64,000 bases of DNA from Symbiodinium kawagutii (lineage: Eukaryota; Sar; Dinophyceae; Suessiales; Symbiodiniaceae). The stretch is from assembly GCA_009767595.1 (NCBI GenBank), contig VSDK01000517.1, positions 240,759 through 304,758 on the forward strand. The letters run 5' to 3'. Below, piece after piece: positions 18,866 to 29,640 of the stretch (positions are counted from its first letter, which is position 1; each line of letters opens with the position of its first letter). Below the pieces are notes generated by a model. That model saw only the letters and a list, made by a program, of their open reading frames with translations. It did no database searches and was not told the origin of the DNA. Made by a program: the position numbers and the translations under genes.

Positions 18866-19124
18866 GCAGTAAACGAAGCTAAGGATAGAACTGCGTTCAT
18901 TGTGTCCAGGGACTGACTGTCTTTCAAGAGTTTTGCAGTAGAAAATCACTAATATAATCAATATATTCGATGATGCAGATGTACATATACTTATATTATA
19001 CAGTATTGGACATGTCTCATTACATAGCTGTATCATAGCCATATCATAGCCATATCATAGCCATATCATAGCCATATCATTACATGTTACCGAAAGCACA
19101 CTGCCCGACAAGGAGTGACCACGG

Positions 19125-19215
19125 CAGGTCTCCCAGCATCAGCCGCTGCAGAACCTGCACAGTTTACACCTGGCGAAGAACCAGCTGGGTCACTCCGGAG
19201 GCTGGGCGTGGCTGT
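19125..19215 (+). CDS. leucine-rich-repeat exon (LRR island 2)
   Basis: From CTG at 19146 the plus strand reads LQNLHSLHLAKNQLGHSGGW, a clear LxxLxLxxNxLG repeat. The same LHLAKNQLG or LCLAKNQLG wording recurs in the island at 22070, which supports a shared gene or family. Edges are uncertain. A downstream frame stop lies soon after 19215, so the donor must come before it. Confidence 0.45.
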
Positions 19216-19260
19216 GTTGATGGGCAAGAGAGGGAAAAGGAGTAAATACAAGAGTTAAAT

Positions 19261-20096
19261 AAGATTAAATCTGGATTTAATTCTTTATCTTCTATACATT
19301 GAAACATGTCCCTTGGTAGTCTGGAATCACGATGTAATTCTTTTCAATGCCAGTCCTTGTCAAAAGAATTAAATCCAGATTTAATTCTTTGGGCCATGCG
19401 CTGCCTGAGGGGCTTCTGAAAGCCGTTCACAAAAGAATTGAATCAAGATTTAATTCCTTTTCCTTGGCTCCGGAGCCTTCTGAAATGGCTAGGCCCCCCG
19501 CGAAAAGAATTACATCTTGATTTAATTCTTTTTGGTTGGCTCGGCTGCTCCCCTTGAAATGGCAGGAGTTAAGTAGGGGTTGTAGGGATCTGAGTAGGAG
19601 TTGGGGCAGGTGTAGGAGCAAGACAAGGTTCAGAGGGTAAAGGCCAGCTGTACTCAATCGGTTCATGGCTCTAACCAGTTATTAGTTATGACTAGCGGAT
19701 TCATCATGGCAGGTGGGCTGATTGCAGGTAGAGACCAGGTGTGCGCAATTGATTCATGGCTTTGACCAGCTAAAAGCAATTGATTGAAGGTGGCTTGGGT
19801 CTGCTCAAGGTAAAGACCAGCTATACCCTTTTTGAGCTTTGCGCTGCTGGCCAAATCCCTTTTTCCAATCGACAACTGTCCGATTGGCAAGGATTTTTCA
19901 TGAAACCAATACCTGGCCAAATCAGATAAGAAATGCAACAAAGACATGGGATAAAAAAACTAGATCGTGATTTAATTCATTTTCATGCAGTCATTTCCTC
20001 AGGACCAATGTGAGGGAATTAAATCTTGATTTAATTCTTTTTGCTTGGGTGCCCCGTGATGTCCACATGTTGAGGAATTAGATCGCGATTTAATTT
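19261..20096. repeat. array of near-palindromic GAATTAAATC-N2-GATTTAATTC elements
   Basis: Copies at 19261-19285, 19362-19391, 19431-19460, 19503-19533, 19953-19983, 20015-20042 and 20074-20096, plus a decayed one at 19323-19344. The best copy is AAAGAATTAAATC, CA, GATTTAATTCTTT (19363-19390), a perfect 13-bp inverted repeat. Spacing is 60-72 bp within the two sub-clusters. The sequence between copies is not conserved apart from short flanks. Confidence 0.8.
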
Positions 20097-20389
20097 TAAT
20101 TAACTCTTGTTTTCATTCTCTTCCGCAAGGGAGGATGCCCGGCCAACAGATCTTGGCTGAGGGTCTTTACATCGTCTTGTTCTTTTTATTGATCAATGAT
20201 CAATGCCTCAGCAATGATCTCGCACTTGCAAGCATTCAGTCTCTACCGTTGGATGACCCTGCTGTTGAAACCCGTGTGTGTTACGAGTATGTCGCTCGAT
20301 TGCTGTATTCTGACCATTGGCAATTGGACCTGAACCGCAGGAAGAATACATTCACCAATATATCAACCATTATCAACCATTCTCAACCA

Positions 20390-20650
20390 CTATGAACCAT
20401 TTTATCAACCATTGTCAACCAGTACCAACCACTACGAACCATCATTTAGTAATCATTGTTATCCAGTATTAACCATTATTAACCACTATTAACCAGTATT
20501 AACCATTATTAGCCACTATGAACCATTATTGACCACTACTATAATCATTATTAACCGCCATTAATCACTATCAAGCACTATTAACTCTATTTAACCATCA
20601 TTGTTCTTAAACCGAGCGCAGCCACTATCAACCATTATTACCCGTTATCA
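20390..20650. repeat. ACCATTATCA/ACCATTATTA minisatellite
   Basis: About 25 degenerate units such as ACCATTATCA and ACCACTATTA in tandem. It ends at the start of the next LRR island. Confidence 0.75.
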
Positions 20651-20666
20651 TTAGCCATTTCTCAAG

Positions 20667-20792
20667 CACCACGGGCGATGTTTCCGACAGCAGAATCGCC
20701 ATAGGCCAAGCTGTGGCCAAGCTCTTGGAGACGGCGAAATGCCCCCTGCAGCACTTTGACATCTCCGACAATGCCCTGGGTGCGACGCTAAA
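20667..20792 (+). CDS. leucine-rich-repeat exon (LRR island 3)
   Basis: The plus strand reads TGDVSDSRIAIGQAVAKLLE, then KCPLQHFDISDNALGATLN. The helical IGQAVAKLL followed by LQHFDISDNALG is the helix-strand order of long leucine-rich repeats. A 3' splice site fits at CTCAAG (20661-20666). Downstream lies a short direct repeat of GAAGGGAC...CAACCAGAGAT (20800-20865) with no coding sense. The opposite strand is open here too, but it lacks any motif. Confidence 0.5.
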
Positions 20793-22069
20793 TCTGCCGG
20801 GACGGAAGGGACGTAACCAGAGATCCAGGGGCCAGGAAGGGACTTCAACCAGAGATTCATCAACTTCCAAGCCGTTTTGAAGTTGGTTGCAATCCCTTTT
20901 TGGGAAGGGAAAGCTGTGATGGGACGGTCGATTCCGTAACTAGCCACTACATTGTCACTACATTGTCATCATATAAGTGCCCACTTGTTTTCTGTTTTCT
21001 TTCGGCTATTATGGAGCAATGTTTCTAGCAGCTTGAGCAAACCCTAGGCCTTGCTGACGTTTATTTGATCACGGACCACGCGCCATGGATTGTGGGATCC
21101 GACTTTTGTAACGCTCAGGTGATGCGGCTGCGGCAACTCGGCCAGCAAGCGGGGTAGTAAAATGGGGGAAACATTACCAACTATTGTTGAGCAACTATGG
21201 TTATATCAAACTAGAATGGTTAAGCAACATATGGATGGTGAAGCAACTATGAACAGTTAAAGAACTATGGATGGTTAAACAACTATGAACAATTGAACAA
21301 CTATGAATGGTTGAACAACTATGAATGAAATATAATCAACTTTCTATGAACAGGATGGAAGAGAATGGAATAGAGAGCAAGCCAAAGAGCAAGTCAAAGA
21401 AAGGGACAGGTGAAAAGCGCCTGGCTGTACTCTTCATTCTTGCAAGGTTCAGCGTGGGTACGTGTTGACACGAAACCACATGAGGATAAGTCAAAGTGAC
21501 ACTGTACAAGGGATAGGCAAGGTACAATGAATAATCATTCTTGACCTATAGCCAGCCAAAAACAACGTGAACGATGCGAATGGGGACACTATTTCAGCCG
21601 TAAAGACAGCTTCTTGAAACATCACTGCAGAGGACATGGCGGATGAACATTCATCCGTCAACAATCTGAAAAATCAGCACCACCAACCTTTCCCAAAGAC
21701 ATGAGTCGAGGCACAAATCTGCGATTCTCTTCGACAGGCGCGAGCTTGGAGACTTGCTACGCCAACTAGGCCTCTGAAAAACTTCTTCATAACCAACTTC
21801 TGTGTTTTTGCTGTCTGAAACAGATCAGTTCTTGGTTCCTTGCGGGAAGGAGGAGTCTGTAGTTGCCATGTGGTCAATTGTTGTTGGCTTGCTCGATCTG
21901 AAGTTCAACTTGACTTCCATGCATTTCAGCAGTGATTGTCATATTCGATGTCATGAGCCAGTGGGAGTTGGCAGTTCGCCAGATGGCCAATGCAATACTT
22001 GATTGGTGGGTTTGGACTTTTTTTGCTATGTCTTCCTAGCCTGGCCAACACAATAGATGTTCATGATAG

Positions 22070-22273
22070 GTGCCGATGCCTGACCAACACATTTTCCGAT
22101 TTTTCGGGTTGAAATCAAATCACCCTGAGGCGTGCCGCCTCAGCTTGCGGGGGCTTTGCTTGGCGAAGAATCAGTTGGGTTCGGGGCGCTTTGGTTCTTC
22201 CATTCAAGCCCTGCTGCCGCAAGCAGTCGCTGCCTCGGTCAGAGCCACGTTTGGATCTTGTCGCCGGGCGTGA
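22070..22273 (+). CDS. leucine-rich-repeat exon (LRR island 4)
   Basis: Frame 2 reads ACRLSLRGLCLAKNQLGSGR, then SSIQALLPQAVAASVRATF, then a TGA at 22271-22273. The first part is an LxxLxLxxNxLG strand and the second a helix-like stretch. The real exon probably begins near 22125, because the residues before it look intronic. If spliced out before the TGA it is internal; otherwise it ends a gene. Confidence 0.45.
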   Translation: MPMPDQHIFRFFGLKSNHPEACRLSLRGLCLAKNQLGSGRFGSSIQALLPQAVAASVRATFGSCRRA

Positions 22274-22816
22274 GTCATTGCTTAGGTCCACTTGCAGGCT
22301 TTGGACCTCCACTGGAACAAGCTCGATGCCAGTGATGCCAGTGCTATTTTGCAGGGTTCCGTGGCAACAGAGCCTATTGAATTCGAAGCTGATACCCAAG
22401 GGAACTGCCGTGCCGGAGGTTGAATGTCTAGGGCAAACGAGGATGGTCCATGAGGGGACAGCCATTAAATGTCACAAGAGATGCAGAGATTGAGATGACT
22501 CCAGGAGCTCAAGTCATCATTTTCTTAGTTTCATTGAAGGGGTTCAAGTCGTGTCAGTTTTTGACTGAAGCGGAGGCCGTGATGGGTTCAATCCGCTAGG
22601 TTTGAAATCGAACTCCAGAAGGAAGGGGCAACTGTCGAACTTGAATTTGGCGTGGAACTGCATTGGCTTGCGACACTGGGTGTGCAATGATCGAAAAGGA
22701 AGATACTCTTGTTGTGGTTGTGACTAGTCGTGGTTGCTGTGGTTGTCGCTGCTGCGGTTCGTTTCGATGCCATCGTATAGGAGTTCCCCAGGGCACCATC
22801 CGGGCTCACGTCTCAG

Positions 22817-22938
22817 GATGTCAATGCTCCGCGTCGAGCTGCAGTTGCGACCTCTGCAGCAGCTGCACCAAAGCGGTCAAGCAGCTTGCGAGCGTCTTCT
22901 TAGACGCCTGGAGCTGGTCTACTTTGGCCAACTGGGTT
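22817..22938 (+). CDS. possible exon, Leu/Gln/Arg-rich helix
   Basis: After a possible 3' splice site (GTCTCAG) one frame reads MSMLRVELQLRPLQQLHQSG and then ACERLLRRLELVYFGQLG, a strongly helical and charged peptide. It could belong to the LRR gene around it. A second frame is open for most of it, so the call is weak. Confidence 0.3.
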
Positions 22939-23099
22939 CAATGAATGGCAAGTTAAAGAATTTTGAAATATGTTAAACCAATGAGTTAATCAATGAATGT
23001 TGAACCGCATTTGTTGAATCCTCATGATTCAACCAATGGCATTGGTTGAAGCCTATGAAAGCATGGCAAAGTGAGAAATGGCCAAAAAACACGGGTCCT

Positions 23100-23210
23100 G
23101 ATCGCTCTTCCACTTGGACCTCTCCTACAACTGCCTCTGCTCAGCGGACTGTGAGGTTCTTGCTGAAGCTCTGAAGACCAACCACACTCTTTTTGGGCTA
23201 CACCTTGCAG
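23100..23210 (+). CDS. leucine-rich-repeat exon (LRR island 5)
   Basis: From CTC at 23105 the plus strand reads LFHLDLSYNCLCSADCEVLA, then EALKTNHTLFGLHLAG. This is the clearest LRR of the group: LxxLDLSxNxL, a helix (DCEVLAEAL) and the start of the next strand (TLFGLHLAG). It matches the ribonuclease-inhibitor type, with Cys at the conserved helix position. The island may end at CTTGCAG (23204-23210) or run on to a TGA at 23303-23305. Confidence 0.6.
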
Positions 23211-23925
23211 GCATCGAGAAGGATCCAGGGATATCCAGGGATATCCAGAGGTTCAGATTGCTGAGGGCTCACAGTTGGTCAGTCGATGTCAGTTTGGAAA
23301 GTTGATTGAGTCCAGTGCCAGGCAACGGTGCCTATGTGGATGACATTGGGATGGTTCAAGTGGAGTTGGCACACGGAGCACCGAAACAGGTGGAGGAGAG
23401 AGACGAAGAACTGCTTGAGACTGGCTACGCGGTACAATCCAGAGTGGCAAACGGATTACATTGGTTACAACACATCCTATGCCATGTGCTAAAAGGGTAT
23501 AGACACTGACATGATTCGCATCAAATCGTCATGAGATTATTGTGATTCAGTCAGCAAGTCCCGCTTGAGATTATGAGTCAGCCCCATAAGTATGTTCATG
23601 GGATAATCATAAGATGACACAAGTCATTATTTCTATTGAAGATGACTTTAATCCTATCATTCATTGGGAGAATCATTGATCATTGGTATTGGGATAATCA
23701 TTGATCATTGGTATGGGGATAATCATATTGTGACTATGATCATCAATTCTTGAAGGATTATCAATTATTATGACTATGAATGTGACTATTAAACTATGAT
23801 AATCATAGTGATAAGTTATCAATTATTCAACTATTTCATTAAATTCTTACACTTAAGAGATCTCTAGGCAGCCAAACATTGAAATATTGATAATATTTAT
23901 TTTATTATTTTCTTATCATTCCTTT
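23211..23925. other. AT-rich repeats, no gene seen
   Basis: Degenerate GATAATCATTGATCATTGG and TGACTATGATAATCAT repeats. No coding frame of interest. Confidence 0.45.
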
Positions 23926-24560
23926 GCCCTTGGAAGTCACAATGTAACCTCACCTGGACAATAATTGCGAAAAACAAAGGAAAATAATGAAACAACGATG
24001 AACACATGATGAAAAATGATGAAAAAACGATGAGCAAATGATGAACAAATAAGAAAAAGCTCGAGTTTTCACAGATTTTCACTTTCAGAACACCAATCTG
24101 CAGACTCACTTGGACAAAAAAAATCCAAAAACAAAGGAAAATGATGAAAAAACGATGAGCAGATGATGAAAATGATGAACAAATGATGAACACATGATAA
24201 AAACCTCGAGTTTTCAAAGATTTTCACTTTCAGAACATCAATCTGCAGACTCACTTGGACAAACATTTCCAAACACAAAGAAAAATGATGAAAAAACGAT
24301 GAATAAATGATGAAAAAATGATCGAACACATGATAAAAACCTCGAGTTTTCAAAGATTTTTCACTTTCAGAAAACCAATCTGCAGACTCACTTGGACAAA
24401 CATTTCCAAAAACAAAGGAAAATGATGAAAAAAAACCCTGAACAAATGATGAAAAATTGATGAAAAAACGATGAGCAAATGTTGAACACATGATAAAAAC
24501 CCCGAGTTTTCACAGATTTTTGCTTTCAGAACACCAATCTGCGGACTCACTTTCATGATG
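23926..24560. repeat. satellite array 1, about 140-158-bp units
   Basis: Each unit contains CCTCGAGTTTTCAAAGATTT or a variant, then TCACTTTCAGAACATCAATC, then CTGCAGACTCACTTGGACAA, and then A-rich AATGATGAAAAAACGATGAG strings. The ATCTGCAGACTC mark falls at about 24096, 24240, 24379 and 24537. Reverse-strand open frames here are a by-product of the repeat. Confidence 0.85.
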
Positions 24561-27500
24561 TGTCTATATTGTTTGCTTTTGCGCACGAGCAGCATATTCA
24601 CCCGATCACGTTTGAATGCTTTGCTGCTCGATTCATGTCATGTTCTTCATTGCAAGCTTCATCCCTTTCGGGCGCCTGGGGGTATCGCCAGAGATGTTGG
24701 TGTTTGCAAGCCACGTGGCGGAAGTGATGATCAGTGTATGTCGGTGTCTCATCTATCAGGTCGGCTCCAAGAATTTGCATCCTCACCTCGATTGGATCGC
24801 TGATACGCTACATCATACACAGTGTGTGTGTGAACGCATGTGATTCATACCAATTTGCAGCAGTCTTCAGGCCGGGGAGTTGAAATCGCAGCATTCTTCT
24901 AAATGCAATGACGATCGGAAGCTTCTATCTGACCCTTCTGCTCAGCTGCTGTTGTGGGCACATCCGAAATGCCAGTGTCCCTGCCCCGGCCTCTGCCTTT
25001 GTCCCCATTCCTCTCCTTTCCCTGCCCGGGTAGCTGTCTCCCTGCCTGTCCCTATGCATGGCATGCAAGCATCTGTTATGTATGCATATATGCATCTAGT
25101 TATGGATCCAAGTGTGCAAGCAAGCAATTCTAAGCGCATGCGTTTATTTGTGCGAAACAGTGGGACATCACATTGGCCGCTGCTGATCTTCTTATTCCCT
25201 GGTTCCTGGTGCTTCTTTTTGTCAATGCTCATGCTTGCCTGCGCAAGCACGAACCAGGCTTGCAAAACTGTATTCCCTGGCTTTGAATCTCGGCCGCGCA
25301 AGATGTTGGGAGCGCGGCAGGTTTGGAAATGAGGACATCAACATTTGAGCTCAAAAAAGTTTGAATACAACCCCATGATAGACAGTAACTCATGAAGGGT
25401 AGACATGTCGTTATGGCATTTTGACATCAGAAGGTACGAGACATGCCAACATCAATCCTTAGGAATCTTTCCATGGTTTCCTTGAGATGCTTTCCACGCC
25501 AAATATGCCTGTCAAACAAATTCAAAGCATAATTGCCGTAATTACCCTTCGTATTCAGGCTGCGCTCTGAACAGCCACCGTGCTGATCCCAGGCATGGAA
25601 TTGTTTCAAAAGTGATAATTACACTTGGAACCGTTTTGCCGTGGTATGAGCATGCTCTTCCTGACTTCATCGCGGAGATCTTTTGATGCTGCAGAACTTC
25701 CCATGAGAAACTGTTGTCCCGCACTGATTCAGCATTTGGCAAGCGACGTCAATATGATGCGATTTGTAATTGTTGTTTGTTGCTTTTGATAACTACTCAC
25801 TTTGTTTTAGGTTTCTCGCGGTTTTTCAGTGTTGCTTTCATCAACTCAGCTATGTTGCAACAACGCATTCAGCTGTTATGGATGCATTTTGACTAACTTT
25901 ATGATCTTATGTGACCCTGGTGTCAAACCCATGATGATTTGCGGCGGCATGTGTGCACGTTATTCTTTTTGTGGTTTGCGTCCTGTGTGGTTGTGGCTGC
26001 ATTGCGGGGATTTGAGTTTATATCGTTTCTTCAACGCTCATACACTTTGCAAACCAAAGCAGGCTCCAACAAGATGACTGAACCCTGATATGGCAAATTT
26101 GATTTGCCATATCAAGCCTCAACCTCCTTGAGAGGCTGCTCGAGAAACATTTCACATTACTTACCCCGCAAAGGCCCACAAAGTGATCAGTTTCTTCAGA
26201 AGATGGTTGTGATTTACAGGGTGTTCCGAGAAGACTTCTGGGAAGCTTCTTGACATACTTATTGGGAGTTGCGTGTGGTGGATTCTTGATTGAGTCGTGG
26301 TATACGGGTTGATGTCTTGGAGTAAGATGTTGGAGGGAAGAAACTGAATGAGATGGGAGGGGGTCAGGTTAGGAGGGAAGATGAACGGACACCATTTAAA
26401 TAGGAGGAAGGGAAGATGATGCAGGGCCTATCCAACCAAGCCACAACCACTCCTGCGTTGGGTGGCGTGGGTGTGAGGAGACGAGCGCACAGCGGATGAT
26501 TCTCCAAACCAAGCCGCCCTTTCGGAGTCAGCTGTCCAAGCGCAGAGGTGTTCTGGGATCTATGATTTGTGGGGTTGCGCCATATGCAATTCACTGGAAA
26601 ACCCGAGAAACAATTCGGATCTAACAAGAAATCCACAATGATGAGGGTGATCTCAACCGACAGGGGGACAAACTGTTTGGGCAAAGTATCATGCCCGAAA
26701 AGCCATTATGGCTTCGGAAATGGCTCGGCGTGATGAAAAAGTATTCTGCTACATGTTACGGGAGTAGTGGTGGCTCAGCTCAATTGATAAGGACACAAAA
26801 TATTTCGACAAATTATCAGAATCTATGAGAGAGGAACACTTCGTTCAGATATTTGGTTAATGTGGTTAGCTGAAAAGCTAATACCACGAAGCTACATTTG
26901 TTGGATTAATGCTGAACGCCTCTAAGTCAGAATCCATGCTGGCGAAGCAGCGTTGTCCGCCGCCCTCATTGTGATGCGCCAATCAATAAACTCAAAGCGC
27001 CTCCCGTAGCTATCCAAATTCGTGGGTCCCTTGCTGCTTCGGCCAGATCGAAGCAAGCCGAAAAAGACATGGACGAGGCTTGAGTTTCTTCTTGCGCCCG
27101 ACTTTGAAATCTTGCCCTGACGATTTTTTGAGATGCATGTCACCGCAGCCATATTTATGTTTTTGCAAGATCACCATCAGAATAAATCTTATTGTCCTCA
27201 ATTTTCCTGAACTACCGGGAGCCAATGCGCCCAGTTGCCCTTGTGGGCATAGAGGGGGGAGAAGCGAAAGCGAAATTTCCTTGAATTCAATGTTTGCTTG
27301 CTGCGAGGACCTTCGAAGGCATGCGAATTTGGCCGCAGGCTCCAACCAGCAGTCTTTTGCTCTCGTTGTGCTTGCGGGGGTCGGCCCCTCCACGTGCAAT
27401 CGTGAGATGAAACAAATGCAACTACTGGAGCGAAGTTAAGATTGGTTGAACATGTTGCGGTCCTTCAGCTTGGCTGACGCAACTGAGATATGGGGCGCGG

Positions 27501-27729
27501 CTGGTGCTTCGCGCTTTGGGATGGTTGGGTGGGCCACCATGTATTCATCCTGAACGAACATCACAACCAAGCAAGACTCATGGCCGCCCCTGATTGGGTT
27601 TCGCCTTTTATCACCGAGGGGGTCGATCCGTGGTGGTGCAACACAGTGTGCGCTTATGTTCTACGTTCTGCAGGAGTCACTGGCGAAATGCCGGCAGAAT
27701 ACGCGTCTTGGCTTTGCCAGGGGGTGTGG
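24561..27729. other. no convincing gene between satellite arrays
   Basis: Several open frames of 60-150 codons (24880-25332, 27080-27439, 27490-27720 and others) with no motif. The frame at 27490 (VFILNEHHNQARLM, PDWVSPFITEGVDPWW) is the most protein-like and runs into the GAT repeat. No RNA genes. Confidence 0.3.
26086..26114. repeat. perfect hairpin, 13-bp arms
   Basis: TGATATGGCAAAT at 26086-26098, spacer TTG, and ATTTGCCATATCA at 26102-26114. A weaker inverted repeat (AGCCTC ... GAGGCT) follows directly. No coding context. Confidence 0.75.
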
Positions 27730-27735
27730 ATGATG

Positions 27736-27816
<81 letters not shown>

Positions 27817-27861
27817 TAGATGTAGATGGTGATGATGATGATGATGATTTTGATGAGGATG

Positions 27862-27895
<34 letters not shown>

Positions 27896-27902
27896 CGATG
27901 TA
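27730..27902. repeat. (GAT)n microsatellite
   Basis: Nearly continuous GAT/ATG/TGA triplets with a few TTT, GTA and GAG interruptions. Read in frame it gives an Asp run, a Met run or stops, so the Asp-rich frame here is probably not a gene. Confidence 0.9.
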
Positions 27903-28198
27903 GATTTTGGAAGCCCGCCTGGCCGTTCTTAGTCATTGAAACCATCATATGGGCGCCAGAAAGCTTATTAAACTAGACGACGGTAAAACCAAGCCGACGC
28001 AGTCCGTGATGTTTTGTGCGAGCTGCTGACTGTTGATCGTAGCGCATCGATGATCCATTGGACCATCGTTGCTAGGGAAATTGTTGAGGCTCAGAACACA
28101 TCCAAGTGTAGGCCATGGCTTCAAGATGAAGATGGTGAGTGCTTATGGTTCACCATATAGGGGGTGAGGTGTAACTCATCAAGAGGGGTTAAATACGT

Positions 28199-28235
28199 CC
28201 ATCCACCCATCCATCCATCCATCCACCCATCCTCC

Positions 28236-28288
<53 letters not shown>

Positions 28289-28290
28289 CA
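28199..28290. repeat. (CCAT)n followed by (GAT)n microsatellites
   Basis: Six or so CCATCCATCC-type units at 28199-28230, then about 20 GAT units at 28236-28288. Confidence 0.9.
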
Positions 28291-28980
28291 ACAAGTTATT
28301 TACAATCATCAGTTTGCTGTTTCTGTTCTTAGTTGCCAACCTGAGTTTTCGCATTCGATGCTCCTCATCATTATCGGAAAATGCTAAATAGAGTTTGTGG
28401 TTCGGTTTCTTGTTGTTTCTTGTTGCCTCTAGACCCAGCTGTTCTGAGAAGTATGACTAACCTCAGCTGATTGAACGTGGTTGAACATTTCAGCCGCCGC
28501 TGGGCCAGCTGCAGCCTCCTCGGTTCTATCCAGTGGGAATGCCAACATATTGTTTTCACCGAGGATTGGTTCCACCTCGCTGTTTGGGTCTGTTCTCGGC
28601 GATTCGAGTTCCCAAGTTTGCCAGTTGCAATAGGGTGCCTTCGCAACTGCAGGCGTCTCCTACAGAGCGAGAGGAGGGGGTGACAGAGCATCTTGGCAGC
28701 AGGATTTCTGGATGGGTCTTGAAGCACCATGTCCAAGTTCACCCAGGGATAAACTTTTTGGATTCGGCTGTTGCGAGCGAAGGGGGCTCAGTCGGTCTCG
28801 CAGAGGCAGCCCAGGTGGCAGGATAGGTCAGCCGTTTTCCTAAAAACATTTCATAGCCACGGGGGCAATTCAATCCAGACCTGATCCCTTACCAGAAGGC
28901 GCTGCTGATCATGGAGTTGCAGTGGTTGACATGTTAACACCAATTTGCCATATCTCCACAATAGATTTGCGATGCAACCA
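28291..28980. other. unassigned; possible exon around 28590-28826
   Basis: A plus-strand frame at 28533-28826 contains HLGSRISGWVLKHHVQVHPG and then SVGLAEAAQVAG, and the minus strand is open too. No family is recognised. Confidence 0.25.
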
Positions 28981-29640
28981 CCGGTGACATCGAGTGATGA
29001 AAAAACGATGACCAAATGATGAAAAATGATCGAGCACATGATAAAAACCTCGAGTTTTCAAAGATTTTCATTTTCAGAACATCAATCTGCAGACTCACTT
29101 GGACAATAAAGTCCAAAAACAAAGGAAAATGATGAAACAACGATGAGCACATGATGAAAAATGATGAAAAAATGATGAACACATGATAAAAACCTCCAGT
29201 TTTCAAAAATTTTCACTTTCAGAACATCAATCTGCAGACTCACTTGGACAAAAAATTCAAAAAAAAGGAACAGGATGAAAAAAACGATGAGCAAATGATG
29301 AAAAAATGATGAAAAAACGACGAACAAATCATGAACAAATGGGAAAAAACATCCAGTTTTCACAGGTTGTCACTTTCAAAGCACCAATCTGCAGACTCAC
29401 TTGGACAAAAATTTCTAAAAACAAAGGAAAATAAGGAAAATAATGAAAAACCGATGAACAAATGATGAAAAATGATGAAAAAATGATGAACACATGATAA
29501 AAACCTCGAGTTTCAAAAAATTTCACTTTCAGAACATCAATCTGCAGACTCACTTGGACAAAAAATTCCACAAACAAAGGAAATGATAAAAAACGATGAG
29601 CAAATGATAAGTAAAATGATGAACAAATGGTAAAATAATT
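28981..29640. repeat. satellite array 2, same family as array 1
   Basis: The same unit in the same orientation, with the ATCTGCAGACTC mark at about 29082, 29230, 29386 and 29540 (148-156 bp apart). A-rich AAATGATGAAAAAACGATG strings separate the conserved cores. Confidence 0.85.

Noticed and set aside
23897-24601. Phe/Ser-rich minus-strand proteins
   Set aside because: These frames are created by the satellite unit, and the same peptides recur with each repeat unit here and at 28934-29577.
27594-27932. Asp-rich protein encoded by GAT repeat
   Set aside because: The acidic run is a microsatellite reading. The other two frames give Met runs and stops, and no coding signal continues beyond the repeat.
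28199-28290. CRISPR-like array
   Set aside because: These are plain tetra- and trinucleotide microsatellites without spacers. The regular palindrome array at 19.3-20.1 kb also lacks the repeat length and spacer regularity of CRISPR.
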